Positions 9,882 through 19,310 of a DNA stretch of 64,000 nt are shown here, piece after piece. Both the position numbers and the translations under genes were made by a program. The notes under the pieces were generated by a model. It searched no databases, was not told the origin of the DNA, and saw only the letters and a list, made by a program, of their open reading frames with translations. Numbering within the stretch: position 1 is the stretch's first letter; each line of letters begins with the position of its first letter. The DNA is from Rhizobium tropici CIAT 899 (GTDB taxonomy: Bacteria > Pseudomonadota > Alphaproteobacteria > Rhizobiales > Rhizobiaceae). The stretch spans positions 3,691,501 through 3,755,500 of the forward strand of contig NC_020059.1 of NCBI RefSeq assembly GCF_000330885.1, in the 5' to 3' direction.

Positions 9882-10804
9882 TGCCCGCTCTCCTTCGGAT
9901 CGAGCGCATCGCGCAGGCCATCGCCGAGCAGGTTGAAGCCGAGGCTGACGATGAGGATCGCGATACCGGGCATGGCCGCCACCCACCATTGATCGAGATA
10001 GTATTTGAAGCCACTTGCGATCATCACGCCCCATTCCGGCAGCGGCGGCTGCGCGCCGAGACCGAGGAAACCGAGGCCGGCCGCCGTCAGGATGACGCCG
10101 GCCATGTCGAGCGTAACGCGGACGATCACCGAGGAGATGCAGAGCGGCATGACATGGCGAAAGATGATACGCAGCGGCGAGGCACCCATGAGCTGCACGG
10201 CGGCGATATAGTCCGAACGCCGCACCGTCATCGTCTCGGCCCGCGCCAGGCGCGCATAGGGGGGCCACGAGGTGATGGCGATCGCGATGACGGCGTTCTC
10301 GATGCCCGCGCCGAGCGCGCCGGCGAATGCAAGCGCCAGCACCAGTTTCGGGAAGGCGAGGAAGATATCGGTGATGCGCATCAGGATCACATCGACCCAG
10401 CCGCCAAGATAGCCCGACACCATGCCGATGATCAGCCCGATCGGCGCCGAGATGATCGCGACCAGGACGACGATATAGAGCGTCCAGCGCGAACCGTATA
10501 TGAGGCGCGAAAGGATATCGCGCCCGAGATCGTCGGTGCCGAGAAGATAGCCCGGCGTGCCGGGGGGCTTCAGATAGGCATTGGTCAGGTCGCCGATCAC
10601 GGGCGAATGCGGGGCGATGACATCGGCAAGTGCTGCCACCAGCACGAGCGCGATGATGATGAGCAGCCCGATCACGGCCAGACGATTGGCGGAAAACTGA
10701 CGCCAGGTAACGTAAGCGCGCCCGAGTCTCGCCTGCCGGCGCGACTGCGGCCGATCGGAGAGCAGCCAGTCCCTCAAGCTGGGTTGGGTGGTCTCGACAG
10801 TCAT
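9878..10804 (-). CDS. Dipeptide/oligopeptide ABC transporter permease (DppC-like)
   Basis: Inner-membrane permease of 308 residues. A cytoplasmic N-terminal arm leads into the first helix near residue 42, then GTDDLGRDILSRLIYGSR, a strongly conserved motif of the DppC/OppC group, and further helices with the permease signature region around EAMTVRRSDYI-type sequence (here AETMTVRRSDYIAAV). Both ends overlap their neighbours by four bases, so the genes are tightly coupled. Forms the translocation path with the 10801-11868 product. Confidence 0.93.
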   Translation of the reverse strand: MTVETTQPSLRDWLLSDRPQSRRQARLGRAYVTWRQFSANRLAVIGLLIIIALVLVAALADVIAPHSPVIGDLTNAYLKPPGTPGYLLGTDDLGRDILSRLIYGSRWTLYIVVLVAIISAPIGLIIGMVSGYLGGWVDVILMRITDIFLAFPKLVLALAFAGALGAGIENAVIAIAITSWPPYARLARAETMTVRRSDYIAAVQLMGASPLRIIFRHVMPLCISSVIVRVTLDMAGVILTAAGLGFLGLGAQPPLPEWGVMIASGFKYYLDQWWVAAMPGIAILIVSLGFNLLGDGLRDALDPKESGQ

Positions 10805-11868
10805 TTACGTCGCGTCCTTGGGTCGAGCGTCCGATACAGAAGATCGGAAATCAGATTGATGCCGATGAACACCGTGCCAACGACGATGGTGCCGCCGAGA
10901 ACGGCATTCATGTCGGCATTGCGCAGCGAGCTGGTGATATAGAAGCCGATGCCCGGCCAGGAGAACACGATCTCCGTCAGCACGGATCCCTCGAGCAGCC
11001 CGGCATAGGAGAGCGCGATTACCGTGATCAGCGGCACGGCGGCGCTGCGCAGGGCATGGCCCCAGATCACCCGCGTCTCGGAAAGACCCTTGGCGCGGGC
11101 CGCGACGATATATTCCTGACCCAGCTCGCTCAGCATGAAGCTACGGGTCATGCGGCTAATATAGGCAAGCGAGAAATAGCCGAGCAGCGAAGCCGGCAGG
11201 ATGATGTGGCGGAACACGTCCCAGAAGACATCCCATTGCCCCTGCAGAGCGCTGTCGAGCAGGAAAAAGCCCGTAATCGGCGTAAAACTATATTCATAGG
11301 CGATGTCGATGCGGCCGGGATAGGCCACCCAGTTCAGCTTCGCATAGAAGATGACGAGCGAGACCATGGCCAGCCAGAAGACCGGCACGGAATAGCCGAC
11401 GAGGCCGATCACGCGGACGATCTGGTCGATGAAGCTGTTGCGGCGCACGGCGGCAAGGACACCGAAGGGAACCCCGAACAGGGCTCCGATGATCGTGCCG
11501 ACCGTCGCAAGCTCCATCGTCGCCGGAAAGACGCGCCTGATGTCATCCATGACCGGATTGGTTGTCAGAACCGACGTACCGAAATCGCCGCTGAGCGCGC
11601 TCACGAGATAATAATAGAACTGCAGATAAAGCGGCTGGTCGAGATGCATCTCGCGCCGCAGGCGTTCCAATATCTGCTGCGGCGCGTGATCGCCGGCGAT
11701 CGCCAGCGCCGGATCGATCGGTATGACGCGTCCGATGAAGAAGGTGACGGCGAGTAGGCCGAGATAGGTGGTGACGGCCACGACCAAAAATCGCAGCAGA
11801 CCCATGAAGAATGGAGCGGCACGGCTCTTTTGGGGCCGCACCTGCATTTTTCGTTCGACAGTGCTCAA
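10801..11868 (-). CDS. Dipeptide/oligopeptide ABC transporter permease (DppB-like)
   Basis: Inner-membrane permease, about 355 residues, with the DppB features: an N-terminal helix, a periplasmic loop with MHLDQPLYLQFYYYL, and the cytoplasmic EAA-like loop with QEYIVAARAKGLSE. The likely start is TTG 11868, eight bases behind AGGA; ATG 11847 is the alternative but has no good ribosome site. It follows the binding-protein gene by about 20 bases and overlaps the next permease by four. Confidence 0.92.
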   Translation of the reverse strand: MSTVERKMQVRPQKSRAAPFFMGLLRFLVVAVTTYLGLLAVTFFIGRVIPIDPALAIAGDHAPQQILERLRREMHLDQPLYLQFYYYLVSALSGDFGTSVLTTNPVMDDIRRVFPATMELATVGTIIGALFGVPFGVLAAVRRNSFIDQIVRVIGLVGYSVPVFWLAMVSLVIFYAKLNWVAYPGRIDIAYEYSFTPITGFFLLDSALQGQWDVFWDVFRHIILPASLLGYFSLAYISRMTRSFMLSELGQEYIVAARAKGLSETRVIWGHALRSAAVPLITVIALSYAGLLEGSVLTEIVFSWPGIGFYITSSLRNADMNAVLGGTIVVGTVFIGINLISDLLYRTLDPRTRRK

Positions 11869-11889
11869 AGACCTAGTCCTGCCGGATCA

Positions 11890-13539
11890 TTACTTGGAGA
11901 TCGGCCAGACGAAGTTGTTGTCGAAGCTCGGACCAAGCTTGAAGTCCTTCACGTCCTTGCGATAGCCGGCGACTTCCGTCTGCTGATAGAGGATGATGAA
12001 GGGGCTTGCTTCCAGGAATTTCTTCTGGATGTCCTGATACATGGCGCCACGCTTGGCCGCATCGCCTTCGAAGAGCGCAGCCTTGGCGAGCTTCTCCAGT
12101 TCGGGAGTGGTCCAGGTGTTGCGCCAGACCAGCGTCTTGTTGCTGCTGGTATCGGAATTGTCGTCATTGGTGGTAAAAGTATCGGCGTTGGAATGGGGAT
12201 CCCAATAATCCGGGCCCCAGTTGCCGAAGTAGATATCGTGGTTGCGGGCACGATACTTCGTCAGCTTCTGCTTGCCGTCACCAGGGATGATCTCCACCTT
12301 GATGCCGGCCTGGCCGAGCGTCTGCTGGATCGCGGTCGCGATGCCCGTATCCGGCTCGATACTGCGCACGTCCATGGTGATCGAGAAGCCGTTGGGCAGG
12401 CCTGCCTTGGCCAGCAATTCCTTGGCCTTGGCGACGTCGAGCTTGAACGGATTTTCATCCAGCGAGCCGAGCATGCCCTTCGGTTCGAAAGTCTGATGGA
12501 TCTCGCCGATACCCTTGATCAGCGTCTTGCCGATGGCGTCGTAATCGACCAGATACTTGAACGCCTGCTGCACGTCCGGCTTGGCCAGATTGGCGTTCTT
12601 CTGGTTGAGGCTCATATAGTAGATCGTGCCCTTCGGCGCGCTGGTCGAAGCGAGCTGCGCGTTCTTCTCGACAGCCTGAAGGTCGGTCGGAGACAGGTTG
12701 CGGGCGATATCGATATCGCCGTTTTCAAGCGCCAGGCGCTGTGCCGAGCTTTCCTTCATGAAGCGATAGATGACGCGGTTCAGCTTGGCTTTTTCGCCGT
12801 AGTAATTGTCATTGCGCTCCAGCACGACGGCCTCGTTGGCGCGCCATTCACGCAGCTTGAACGGACCGGAACCGGCAAAGCCGGTCTTCAGCCAGCTGTT
12901 GCCGAAATCGTTGTCATATTTGTAATCGGCAGTCGGCGTTGCCGGCTTTACGTGCTGAAGAACCAGCTTCTTGTCGACCACTTCGGCAACGGTTGCCGTC
13001 AGGCAGTTCAGCACGAAGCTCGGCGCATAGGGCTTGTCGACGGTGAAGGTGAAGGTGTTGGCATCGGTTGCCTTGGCCTTCTCCGTCACGTTGTCGCCCG
13101 TGATGCCGAACTGGGTGAGAATGAAGGCCGGGCTCTTGTTGAGCTTGACGACGCGCTCGAAGGACCATGCAACGTCTTCAGCCGTGATCGGGTTGCCGGA
13201 CGCGAACTTCAGGCCGGGCTTCAGCTTGAACGTATAGGTCAGATGGTCGTCGGAAACCGACCAGCTCTCGGCAAGGTCACCCTTGATCTTCGACGTATCG
13301 TTGATGTCGAGACGGACGAGCAGGCTATAGGTATTGCCGGTGATTTCGGCAGCCGACAGTTCATAGGCTTCGGCCGGATCCATGCTCAGAATATCATCGA
13401 AGGCAAAGCCCTCGACCAGCGTGTCCTTGGGCGTCGCGGCATATGCGTTCGGCGCTGCCATCAGCAGAAGCGAGAGAGCCACGCCGGCAGACAGTGCGCG
13501 CAAACCGCGGTTCATCTTGGTCATCATCATTGTTTTCAT
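11890..13539 (-). CDS. Periplasmic dipeptide/oligopeptide-binding protein (SBP family 5)
   Basis: Solute receptor of the importer, 549 residues. An N-terminal signal peptide (about residues 1-34, ending in APNAYA-A) is followed by the SBP_bac_5 fold: LAESWSVSDDHLTYTFKLKP near residue 100 is the family hallmark. Expression is probably highest for this gene, but no attenuator hairpin is obvious behind it. Several nearby ATG codons (13539, 13530, 13527) compete; GGGGA lies just upstream. Substrate cannot be read from sequence. The linked dipeptidase suggests a dipeptide or amino-acyl amide. Confidence 0.92.
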   Translation of the reverse strand: MKTMMMTKMNRGLRALSAGVALSLLLMAAPNAYAATPKDTLVEGFAFDDILSMDPAEAYELSAAEITGNTYSLLVRLDINDTSKIKGDLAESWSVSDDHLTYTFKLKPGLKFASGNPITAEDVAWSFERVVKLNKSPAFILTQFGITGDNVTEKAKATDANTFTFTVDKPYAPSFVLNCLTATVAEVVDKKLVLQHVKPATPTADYKYDNDFGNSWLKTGFAGSGPFKLREWRANEAVVLERNDNYYGEKAKLNRVIYRFMKESSAQRLALENGDIDIARNLSPTDLQAVEKNAQLASTSAPKGTIYYMSLNQKNANLAKPDVQQAFKYLVDYDAIGKTLIKGIGEIHQTFEPKGMLGSLDENPFKLDVAKAKELLAKAGLPNGFSITMDVRSIEPDTGIATAIQQTLGQAGIKVEIIPGDGKQKLTKYRARNHDIYFGNWGPDYWDPHSNADTFTTNDDNSDTSSNKTLVWRNTWTTPELEKLAKAALFEGDAAKRGAMYQDIQKKFLEASPFIILYQQTEVAGYRKDVKDFKLGPSFDNNFVWPISK

Positions 13540-13578
13540 TCCCCTTTTTTAAACTCTACGCAATATTCAGGACGCACT

Positions 13579-14637
13579 CTAACGGCTGCCTTCCTTCCAA
13601 GCGGACGCGAGGACGCGGAGCCAGTTCTCCCTGCACAGCTTTACAAGATCGGCCTCACCATAACCAGCGTTCCGAAGGGCTTCAATCAGCTTCTGATTGC
13701 CTGCCGCATCGCCGATCTCGGCCGGAATCGTGGCGCCGTCGAAATCCGATCCGAGGCCGACGCAATCGATGCCAAGGCGGCCGACGAGATGATCGACATG
13801 CCGCACCATCGCCTCGAGCGGCGTATCGGCATCCGAGCGCGCATCGTCGCGCAACATCGCCGTCGCATAGTTGAGGCCGACGATACCGCGGCTTTCCTTG
13901 ATGGCGTCGAGCTGCTTGTCGGTGAGATTGCGCGCGACCGGCGTCAGCGCATGTGCATTGGAGTGGCTTGCGACCAGCGGCTGGTCCGAAGTCTTTGCCA
14001 CATCCCAGAAGCCCTTTTCGGTGATATGGGCGAGATCGACGAGGATGCCGAGCCGATTGCATTCGCGCACCAGCGCAAAGCCGGCCTCGGTCAGGCCAGG
14101 TCCTGTGTCCGGAGTGCTCGGATAGGCGAAGGGCACACCATGGGCAAAGACGTTGTTGCGGCTCCAGACTGGTCCGAGCGAACGCAGGCCGGCAGCATAG
14201 AAGGTTTCAAGTGCGACGAGATCGGCGTCGATCGCTTCGCAGCCTTCCATATGCATCACGGCCGCGAAAATTCTTTTCTCCATGCAATCGCGAATCTCGG
14301 CGGTGGAACGGCAGAGCTTCCAGGCGCCGGCGCGGTCGAGGCGCAGCGCGATCGCCGCCATTTCGAGAGCGATATCCAGGGAAGGCGCACGCTCCAGCGG
14401 AGCAGCCAAAGACGTGGCATAGTGGCCATTGCTATCGGGATCGGCAAAGACGAGATCGCCCGACGGGATGTAAATGGCGCAAAGACCACCGGCGAGAGCG
14501 CCCGCACGCGCACGCGGAGCATCGATATGGCCGCTCGACGTACCATCCCTGAATTCGGCAACCGGATCGGCGCCGTCGCGCGCGTGATGCCAGAGCCTCA
14601 AGAGAACGTCGTTATGACCATCGAATACGGCTTGCAT
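13579..14637 (-). CDS. Membrane dipeptidase family (peptidase M19) hydrolase
   Basis: Zinc dipeptidase of the renal-dipeptidase family, 352 residues. The N-terminal metal-binding motif DGHNDVL (H and D ligands) is at residues 6-12, a metal-bridging Glu is in MHMEGCEAID, and conserved histidines are in DLAHITEKGFWD and ASHSNAHAL; C-terminal GLGSDFDGA closes the site. No signal peptide, so it is cytoplasmic. It is the first gene of the unit 14637-8302 and would cleave the dipeptide imported by the downstream transporter. Family members accept L-D, D-D or dehydro-dipeptides; which one applies is not visible. Confidence 0.9.
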   Translation of the reverse strand: MQAVFDGHNDVLLRLWHHARDGADPVAEFRDGTSSGHIDAPRARAGALAGGLCAIYIPSGDLVFADPDSNGHYATSLAAPLERAPSLDIALEMAAIALRLDRAGAWKLCRSTAEIRDCMEKRIFAAVMHMEGCEAIDADLVALETFYAAGLRSLGPVWSRNNVFAHGVPFAYPSTPDTGPGLTEAGFALVRECNRLGILVDLAHITEKGFWDVAKTSDQPLVASHSNAHALTPVARNLTDKQLDAIKESRGIVGLNYATAMLRDDARSDADTPLEAMVRHVDHLVGRLGIDCVGLGSDFDGATIPAEIGDAAGNQKLIEALRNAGYGEADLVKLCRENWLRVLASAWKEGSR

Positions 14638-14761
14638 TTTCTATCCCGGATGAAGCGCTCGAGTGAGCGAATGGAAAGCGGCCAGAATAGAAAAGCTGAC
14701 AGGATTCGCCATACCCAAATGAAAAAAATTTGCATTTGCATGGAACGGCATATTCGAATGG

Positions 14762-14788
14762 AAAAAGGCGGGGCAAATACCCCGCCTT
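14762..14788 (-). terminator. Rho-independent terminator of the sugar ABC operon
   Basis: A perfect 9-bp stem (AAGGCGGGG / CCCCGCCTT) with a 6-base loop, followed on the minus strand by TTTTC, 40 bases past the permease stop. Classic intrinsic terminator for the 18427-14828 operon. Confidence 0.85.
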
Positions 14789-14827
14789 GAAGGCATGCTT
14801 TATAACGCTGATGATGTGTCGGGCATT

Positions 14828-15853
14828 TCAGCGCTTGGCCCGCTTCTTCTGGCGGTAGACGTCGATGGCAACGGCCGCGACGATGATGAAGCCCTTGGCG
14901 ATTTCCTGATAATAGGCATCGACGTTGAGGAAGGTGAAGCCGGAGATCATCACACCGAGAATGACGGTGCCGATCACGGTGCCGGCGATGCGGCCGACGC
15001 CGCCGGTCAGCGACGTGCCGCCGATGACAGCAGCTGCGATCGCATCCAGCTCATAATTGACGCCCATGCCGGCCTGCGCCGTCTGCACGCGGGCGGCGGT
15101 GATGATGCCTGCAAGGCCCGCCAGAAGCCCGGCGATCGCATAGACCTTGACCAGATGCGCCTCGACATTGATGCCCGAGACGCGCGCCGCCTGCACGTTG
15201 GCGCCGATGGCGTAGGTGAACTTGCCGTAGCGCGTATAGCGCAGCACGATGTGGAACGCGATTGCGATGATCAGGAAGACGATGACGGGCCAGATGCCGG
15301 AACCGATGAAATTGAACTGGTCGGTGAGGCCAGAAATCGGCTGGCCCTTGGTGTAGAGTTTTGACAGGCCGCGTGCCGAGACCATCATGCCAAGTGTCGC
15401 GATGAAGGGCGGGATCTTGGTCTTGGTGATCAGCTGGCCGTTGATGTAGCCGGCAAGAAGACCGATCAGCAGGCCGATGCCGATCGGCACGAAGAAGGGC
15501 ATATCGGTCAGTGCGGGATAAACGGCCCGCGCCCATGTCGACGACTGTGCGAAGCTCGCGGCGACCATGGCCGTGAGGCCAACGACAGAGCCGGACGAGA
15601 GGTCGATGCCGCCCGTGATGATGACCTGCGTCACGCCGACCGAGATGATGCCGATGACCGACACCTGCAGGATCATGATCTTCAGGCGCTGCAGGTTCAT
15701 CAGGAAGCTCTGGCCGACGAAGATCCAACCGAGGATTTCGCAGAGAAGCGCAATGCCGATCAGCACCAGGAAGATGCCGAGTTCGGGCGGCACGCGGCGC
15801 CTTTTTGGCCGTGTGACTGCCGGGGCGGCCGCCTCTGCAACTTTGCTAACCAT
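14828..15853 (-). CDS. Sugar/polyol ABC transporter permease (RbsC family; likely inositol)
   Basis: Inner-membrane permease of 341 residues with many hydrophobic helices and the RbsC-family motifs GGIDLSSGSVVGLTAM and the C-terminal GGTSLTGGVGRIAGT. ATG 15853 has a GGGAGG ribosome site. Third gene of a three-gene operon; a strong terminator follows. By context with the binding protein and the operators upstream of it, it is a candidate IatP (myo-inositol permease), but the family also carries ribose, xylose and rhizopine. Confidence 0.9.
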   Translation of the reverse strand: MVSKVAEAAAPAVTRPKRRRVPPELGIFLVLIGIALLCEILGWIFVGQSFLMNLQRLKIMILQVSVIGIISVGVTQVIITGGIDLSSGSVVGLTAMVAASFAQSSTWARAVYPALTDMPFFVPIGIGLLIGLLAGYINGQLITKTKIPPFIATLGMMVSARGLSKLYTKGQPISGLTDQFNFIGSGIWPVIVFLIIAIAFHIVLRYTRYGKFTYAIGANVQAARVSGINVEAHLVKVYAIAGLLAGLAGIITAARVQTAQAGMGVNYELDAIAAAVIGGTSLTGGVGRIAGTVIGTVILGVMISGFTFLNVDAYYQEIAKGFIIVAAVAIDVYRQKKRAKR

Positions 15854-15885
15854 GGTTCAATCCTCCCTTGCGATGATTGGCGGCG

Positions 15886-17427
15886 TCACTGCGCGGCCAG
15901 CTCCATCACCTTCACTTGAGTTGCATCCGCGCGATCCAGGAAGCCGGTGACCCGTCCTTCATGCATGACCATGATGCGGTCGCTCATGCCGAGCACCTCG
16001 GGCATTTCCGAGGAGATCATGATGACGGCGACGCCGTTGCGCGCCATTTCGGTGACGAGACGATGGATCTCCGCCTTGGCACCGACATCGATGCCGCGCG
16101 TCGGCTCGTCCAGGATGAGAATGCGGGGATTGGTGAGCATCCACCGGCCGATCAGCGCTTTTTGCTGATTGCCGCCGGACAGGTTTTCGATGCGTTCGTC
16201 GAGGTTCGGCGTCTTGACGCGCAGCTTCCTCGCCATCTCCTCGCAGGCCTCTTCGATCGCGCCCTCCTGGACGAAGCCACCACGCACGAACTGGTCATGC
16301 AGCACCGCGACCTGCATATTCTCCAGCACGCTAAGGATGAGAAGACAGCCCGTATCCTTGCGGTCCTCCGTCAGGAAGGCCATGCCGTGGCGGATCGCCG
16401 CCGCCGGCGACGAAATTTCTGTCTTCTTGCCGAAAAGCTCGATGGTGCCGGATGAGGCGGGCGTCACACCGAAGATGGTCTCCGCGACATTGGACCGGCC
16501 CGATCCGACAAGTCCGGCCACGCCGAGAATTTCGCCAGCCCTGACGTCGAAGGATACATTGGAGAAGACGCCGTCGAGGTTCAAATCCTTGACCGACAGC
16601 ACGGTATCGCCGATCGGCACCTCCTCCTTCGGGAACATCTGCGTGATCTCGCGGCCGACCATCATACGGATGATGTCGTCGCGGGTCACATCGGTCGAGG
16701 CATGTGTGCCGATATATTTGCCGTCGCGGAACACCGAAAACTCGTCGGCGATCTCGAACAGCTCATTCATCTTGTGGGTGATATAGACGATGCCGATGCC
16801 CTGGGCGCGCAGGTCGCGGATGATCTGGAAGAGATGCGCAACCTCGCGCTCCGTCAGCGCCGAGGTAGGCTCATCCATGATCAGCACGTCGGAATTATAG
16901 GAGACCGCCTTGGCGATTTCGACCATCTGCCGGCTCGCGACGGAAAGCTCACGCACCTGGATCTCGGGATCGATAGAAATGTTGAGGCGCCGGAAGAGCT
17001 CCTCAGTCTTGCGGCTCATCTCCGCGTGATCGACGAGACCGAACCGGTTCTTCGGCTCACGCCGGATCCAGATATTCTCGGCAACCGTCATGAAGGGCAT
17101 CAGGTTCAGTTCCTGATGGATCATGGCGATGCCGTTCTCCAGTGCGTCGAGCGGTGACTTCAGACGGATTTCGACGCCCTTGAGACGTACCTCGCCCTGA
17201 TCGGGAATATAAATGCCGGCAAGGATCTTCATCAGCGTCGACTTGCCCGCGCCATTCTCCCCCATTAGCGCATGCACCGTCCCGCGCTTCAGGCGGAAGG
17301 AAACGTCGTCGAGGGCGACCACGCCGGGAAATTCCTTGCGGATACCTTCCGCGCTCAACAGATAGGCGGCATTGGGGACAACGCCGCTGGCGCGCACCGC
17401 CGCCATGGTGGATGGGCTCACAACCAT
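15886..17427 (-). CDS. Sugar/polyol ABC transporter ATP-binding protein, two ABC domains (RbsA/MglA family)
   Basis: Tandem-domain ATPase of 513 residues, as usual for carbohydrate uptake family 2. The first domain has Walker [10 protein letters not shown], signature [11 protein letters not shown] and Walker [13 protein letters not shown]. In the second, Walker A is degenerate (GLVGSGRSN), followed by [14 protein letters not shown] and [17 protein letters not shown] 17427 is preceded by GGGAGG. Candidate IatA, energising the permease at 14828-15853. Confidence 0.92.
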   Translation of the reverse strand: MVVSPSTMAAVRASGVVPNAAYLLSAEGIRKEFPGVVALDDVSFRLKRGTVHALMGENGAGKSTLMKILAGIYIPDQGEVRLKGVEIRLKSPLDALENGIAMIHQELNLMPFMTVAENIWIRREPKNRFGLVDHAEMSRKTEELFRRLNISIDPEIQVRELSVASRQMVEIAKAVSYNSDVLIMDEPTSALTEREVAHLFQIIRDLRAQGIGIVYITHKMNELFEIADEFSVFRDGKYIGTHASTDVTRDDIIRMMVGREITQMFPKEEVPIGDTVLSVKDLNLDGVFSNVSFDVRAGEILGVAGLVGSGRSNVAETIFGVTPASSGTIELFGKKTEISSPAAAIRHGMAFLTEDRKDTGCLLILSVLENMQVAVLHDQFVRGGFVQEGAIEEACEEMARKLRVKTPNLDERIENLSGGNQQKALIGRWMLTNPRILILDEPTRGIDVGAKAEIHRLVTEMARNGVAVIMISSEMPEVLGMSDRIMVMHEGRVTGFLDRADATQVKVMELAAQ

Positions 17428-17500
17428 TTTTCCCTCCCGGGCAGATCGGATTTCAAGGGATGCGGGCTTTCAAGCCCGCATCCGTCGATCATTTTCGTCC

Positions 17501-18427
17501 TCAGTTCTTCTTGACGAAGTCCTTGACGTTGGTCGGCGTGACGAGCTGGAAGGGGATGTAGACCTTCTTCTCGATCTTATCGCCCTTGGCGAGCTTGAGT
17601 GCGGCGTCCACTGCACCCTTGCCCTGACCGGCAGCATCCTGGAACACGGTGACCTTCAGGTCGCCGGCCTGCATGGCGGCAAGCGCGTCCTGCGTCGCAT
17701 CGACGCCGGCAACGACGATCTTGTCGAGCGACTTGCCGGACGCCTTCAGTGCCTGGATGGCGCCGATCGCCATTTCGTCGTTGTTAGAGATGACGGCATC
17801 GAATTCGATGCCGCTGGAGAGCCAGTTGGTCATCAGGTCGGCACCCTGGGTGCGCTGCCAGTTGGCGGTCTGCTCCTGAACGATCTTGATGCCCTTGCAC
17901 TCATCGGTCGCCACGACATCATGGACGTCCTTGGTGCGCATGCGGGCAGCCTGGTTCGAAAGCTCGCCCATCATGATGACGGCCTTGCCCTTGCCGCCCA
18001 GCAACCGGCAGACTTCCTTGGCTTCCAGCGTCCCCGATTCCTGTTCGTTGGAGGCGACGAAAGCCTGCTTGTCCGGAAGGCTATCGACGTTTGCCGGTTC
18101 GCGGTTGACGTAGACCAGCGGGATCTTGGCATCGGCGGCAAGCTTGGAAATCGCGGCCGTCGCGTCGGTATCGACCGGGTTCACGATGATGGCATCGACC
18201 TTACTGGCGATGAAGTTCTGGATCTGGCTCTGCTGCTTGGCGATATCGTTCTGCGCGTCTTCGACCTGCAGGGTGACGCCCTTGTCCTTTGCGTAATCCT
18301 GCATGCCGTTGCGCAGAACCGTCAGGAAGTTGTCGTCGAAAAGCGCCATGGAAACGCCGATGGTCTCGGCATGGGCAGCGGTCGACAGCATAAGCGCCAT
18401 CGCAGAGCCAAGGATAAATTTCTTCAT
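17501..18427 (-). CDS. Periplasmic sugar/polyol-binding protein (likely myo-inositol or rhizopine type)
   Basis: LacI/RbsB-like solute receptor of 308 residues. The signal peptide MKKFILGSAMALMLSTAAHA is cut before ETIGVSMALFDDNF. The fold runs as two alpha/beta lobes, with VNPVDTDATA, VNREPANVD and VISNNDEMAIGAI near ligand-contact positions. From memory the FDDNFLTVLRNGM stretch is like rhizobial inositol/rhizopine binding proteins (IbpA, MocB). Two GGAA-N6-TTCC palindromes upstream fit control by the inositol repressor IolR. ATG 18427 has TGGGAGG upstream; an in-frame start at 18457 is unlikely. First gene of the operon. Confidence 0.85.
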   Translation of the reverse strand: MKKFILGSAMALMLSTAAHAETIGVSMALFDDNFLTVLRNGMQDYAKDKGVTLQVEDAQNDIAKQQSQIQNFIASKVDAIIVNPVDTDATAAISKLAADAKIPLVYVNREPANVDSLPDKQAFVASNEQESGTLEAKEVCRLLGGKGKAVIMMGELSNQAARMRTKDVHDVVATDECKGIKIVQEQTANWQRTQGADLMTNWLSSGIEFDAVISNNDEMAIGAIQALKASGKSLDKIVVAGVDATQDALAAMQAGDLKVTVFQDAAGQGKGAVDAALKLAKGDKIEKKVYIPFQLVTPTNVKDFVKKN

Positions 18428-18574
18428 GTTTTCCTCCCAGATACGGTGCCCGGCCACACCCCTCCTGAATGCCGGAGCCCCCGGTTTCGACCGCGGGGCC
18501 TTTATTCAATCGGCTGTCACTCCCATGGCAGCCATATCGAAAACGGAACAAACAAACCGTAAAATTCTTTATCC

Positions 18575-18588
18575 GGAATATTCATTCC
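18575..18588. promoter_or_regulatory. IolR-like operator 1 (GGAA-TATTCA-TTCC)
   Basis: Perfect GGAA-N6-TTCC palindrome about 150 bases upstream of the binding-protein ATG. This is the motif I recall as reported for the RpiR-type inositol repressor IolR of Sinorhizobium. No iolR gene is in this window. Confidence 0.55.
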
Positions 18589-18712
18589 ATTTTTCAAGAC
18601 AAAGGTCAACAGCAAATTCTCGCCCCCGAAAGGGTCCGGGCGACGACGAGTTTTTCTCCTCTGCTGCTGTAAGAAACGGCGACCAAACCCTACATACGGG
18701 CGCCGACGTCAT

Positions 18713-18726
18713 GGAACGGTTATTCC
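18713..18726. promoter_or_regulatory. IolR-like operator 2 (GGAA-CGGTTA-TTCC)
   Basis: Second perfect GGAA-N6-TTCC palindrome, 72 bases before the DUF1993 start and 138 bases from the first one. Two copies in one intergenic region argue against chance. Confidence 0.5.
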
Positions 18727-18797
18727 ATCGACATGGGAACGGAATAGAATGTCGGCAAACCAACCGGCCGCGCCGCGGCCCGCAATGGAGAATAAGC

Positions 18798-19304
18798 ATG
18801 CCCTCAATGTACAGTTTCTCGGTCCCGATCTTTCAACGCGGCCTGCAAAACCTTTCGGCCTATCTCGGCAAGATTGAAGCCTATGCGACGGAAAAAGGCA
18901 TTGCGGCGGAAGAACTCGTTTCCGCGCGCCTGATCGACGACATGCTGCCGCTCTCCGGCCAGTACCAGCGGGCCTCCGATACGGCGAAGCTCACCATCTC
19001 CCGCCTTACCGGCATCGATGCGCCACGCTTCGAGGACAATGAAGTTACCGTCGCAGACCTGCGCGAACGTCTGAAGAAGACGCAGGATTTCCTGGCAACG
19101 ATCACGCCAGCAACGATGGAAGGCAGCGACGCGCGGGAAGTGACGATCTCGCCCGGAGGCAACAAGATCGTCTTCAAGGGTGAAGATTATCTGGCGAAAT
19201 TCGCGCTGCCGAATTTCTTCTTCCACGTCACCACGGCGCACGACATTCTGCGCAGCCGCGGCCTGGCGGTGGGCAAGATGAATTATCTCGGCGCACTCGG
19301 CTAA
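18798..19304 (+). CDS. DUF1993 family protein
   Basis: A 168-residue protein of the DUF1993 family, whose fold is related to DinB-like four-helix bundles; its biochemical role is unknown. Seen: N-terminal SMYSFSVPIFQRGLQNLSAYL, central LPLSGQYQRASDTAK, and C-terminal LPNFFFHVTTAHDILRSRG, all typical of the family. ATG 18798 follows ATGGAG at a spacing of seven bases; the frame is open far upstream, but that part is intergenic. Transcribed alone, with a strong terminator right behind the stop. Confidence 0.88.
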   Translation: MPSMYSFSVPIFQRGLQNLSAYLGKIEAYATEKGIAAEELVSARLIDDMLPLSGQYQRASDTAKLTISRLTGIDAPRFEDNEVTVADLRERLKKTQDFLATITPATMEGSDAREVTISPGGNKIVFKGEDYLAKFALPNFFFHVTTAHDILRSRGLAVGKMNYLGALG

Positions 19305-19310
19305 GATGAC

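Larger units (their letters stand above)
18428..18797. promoter_or_regulatory. Divergent control region between the sugar ABC operon and the DUF1993 gene
   Basis: A 370-bp gene-free stretch that must hold promoters for both directions. Its most striking content is two perfect GGAA-N6-TTCC palindromes (18575-18588 and 18713-18726), spaced so that one could serve each promoter. No gene or RNA recognised inside. Confidence 0.7.
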
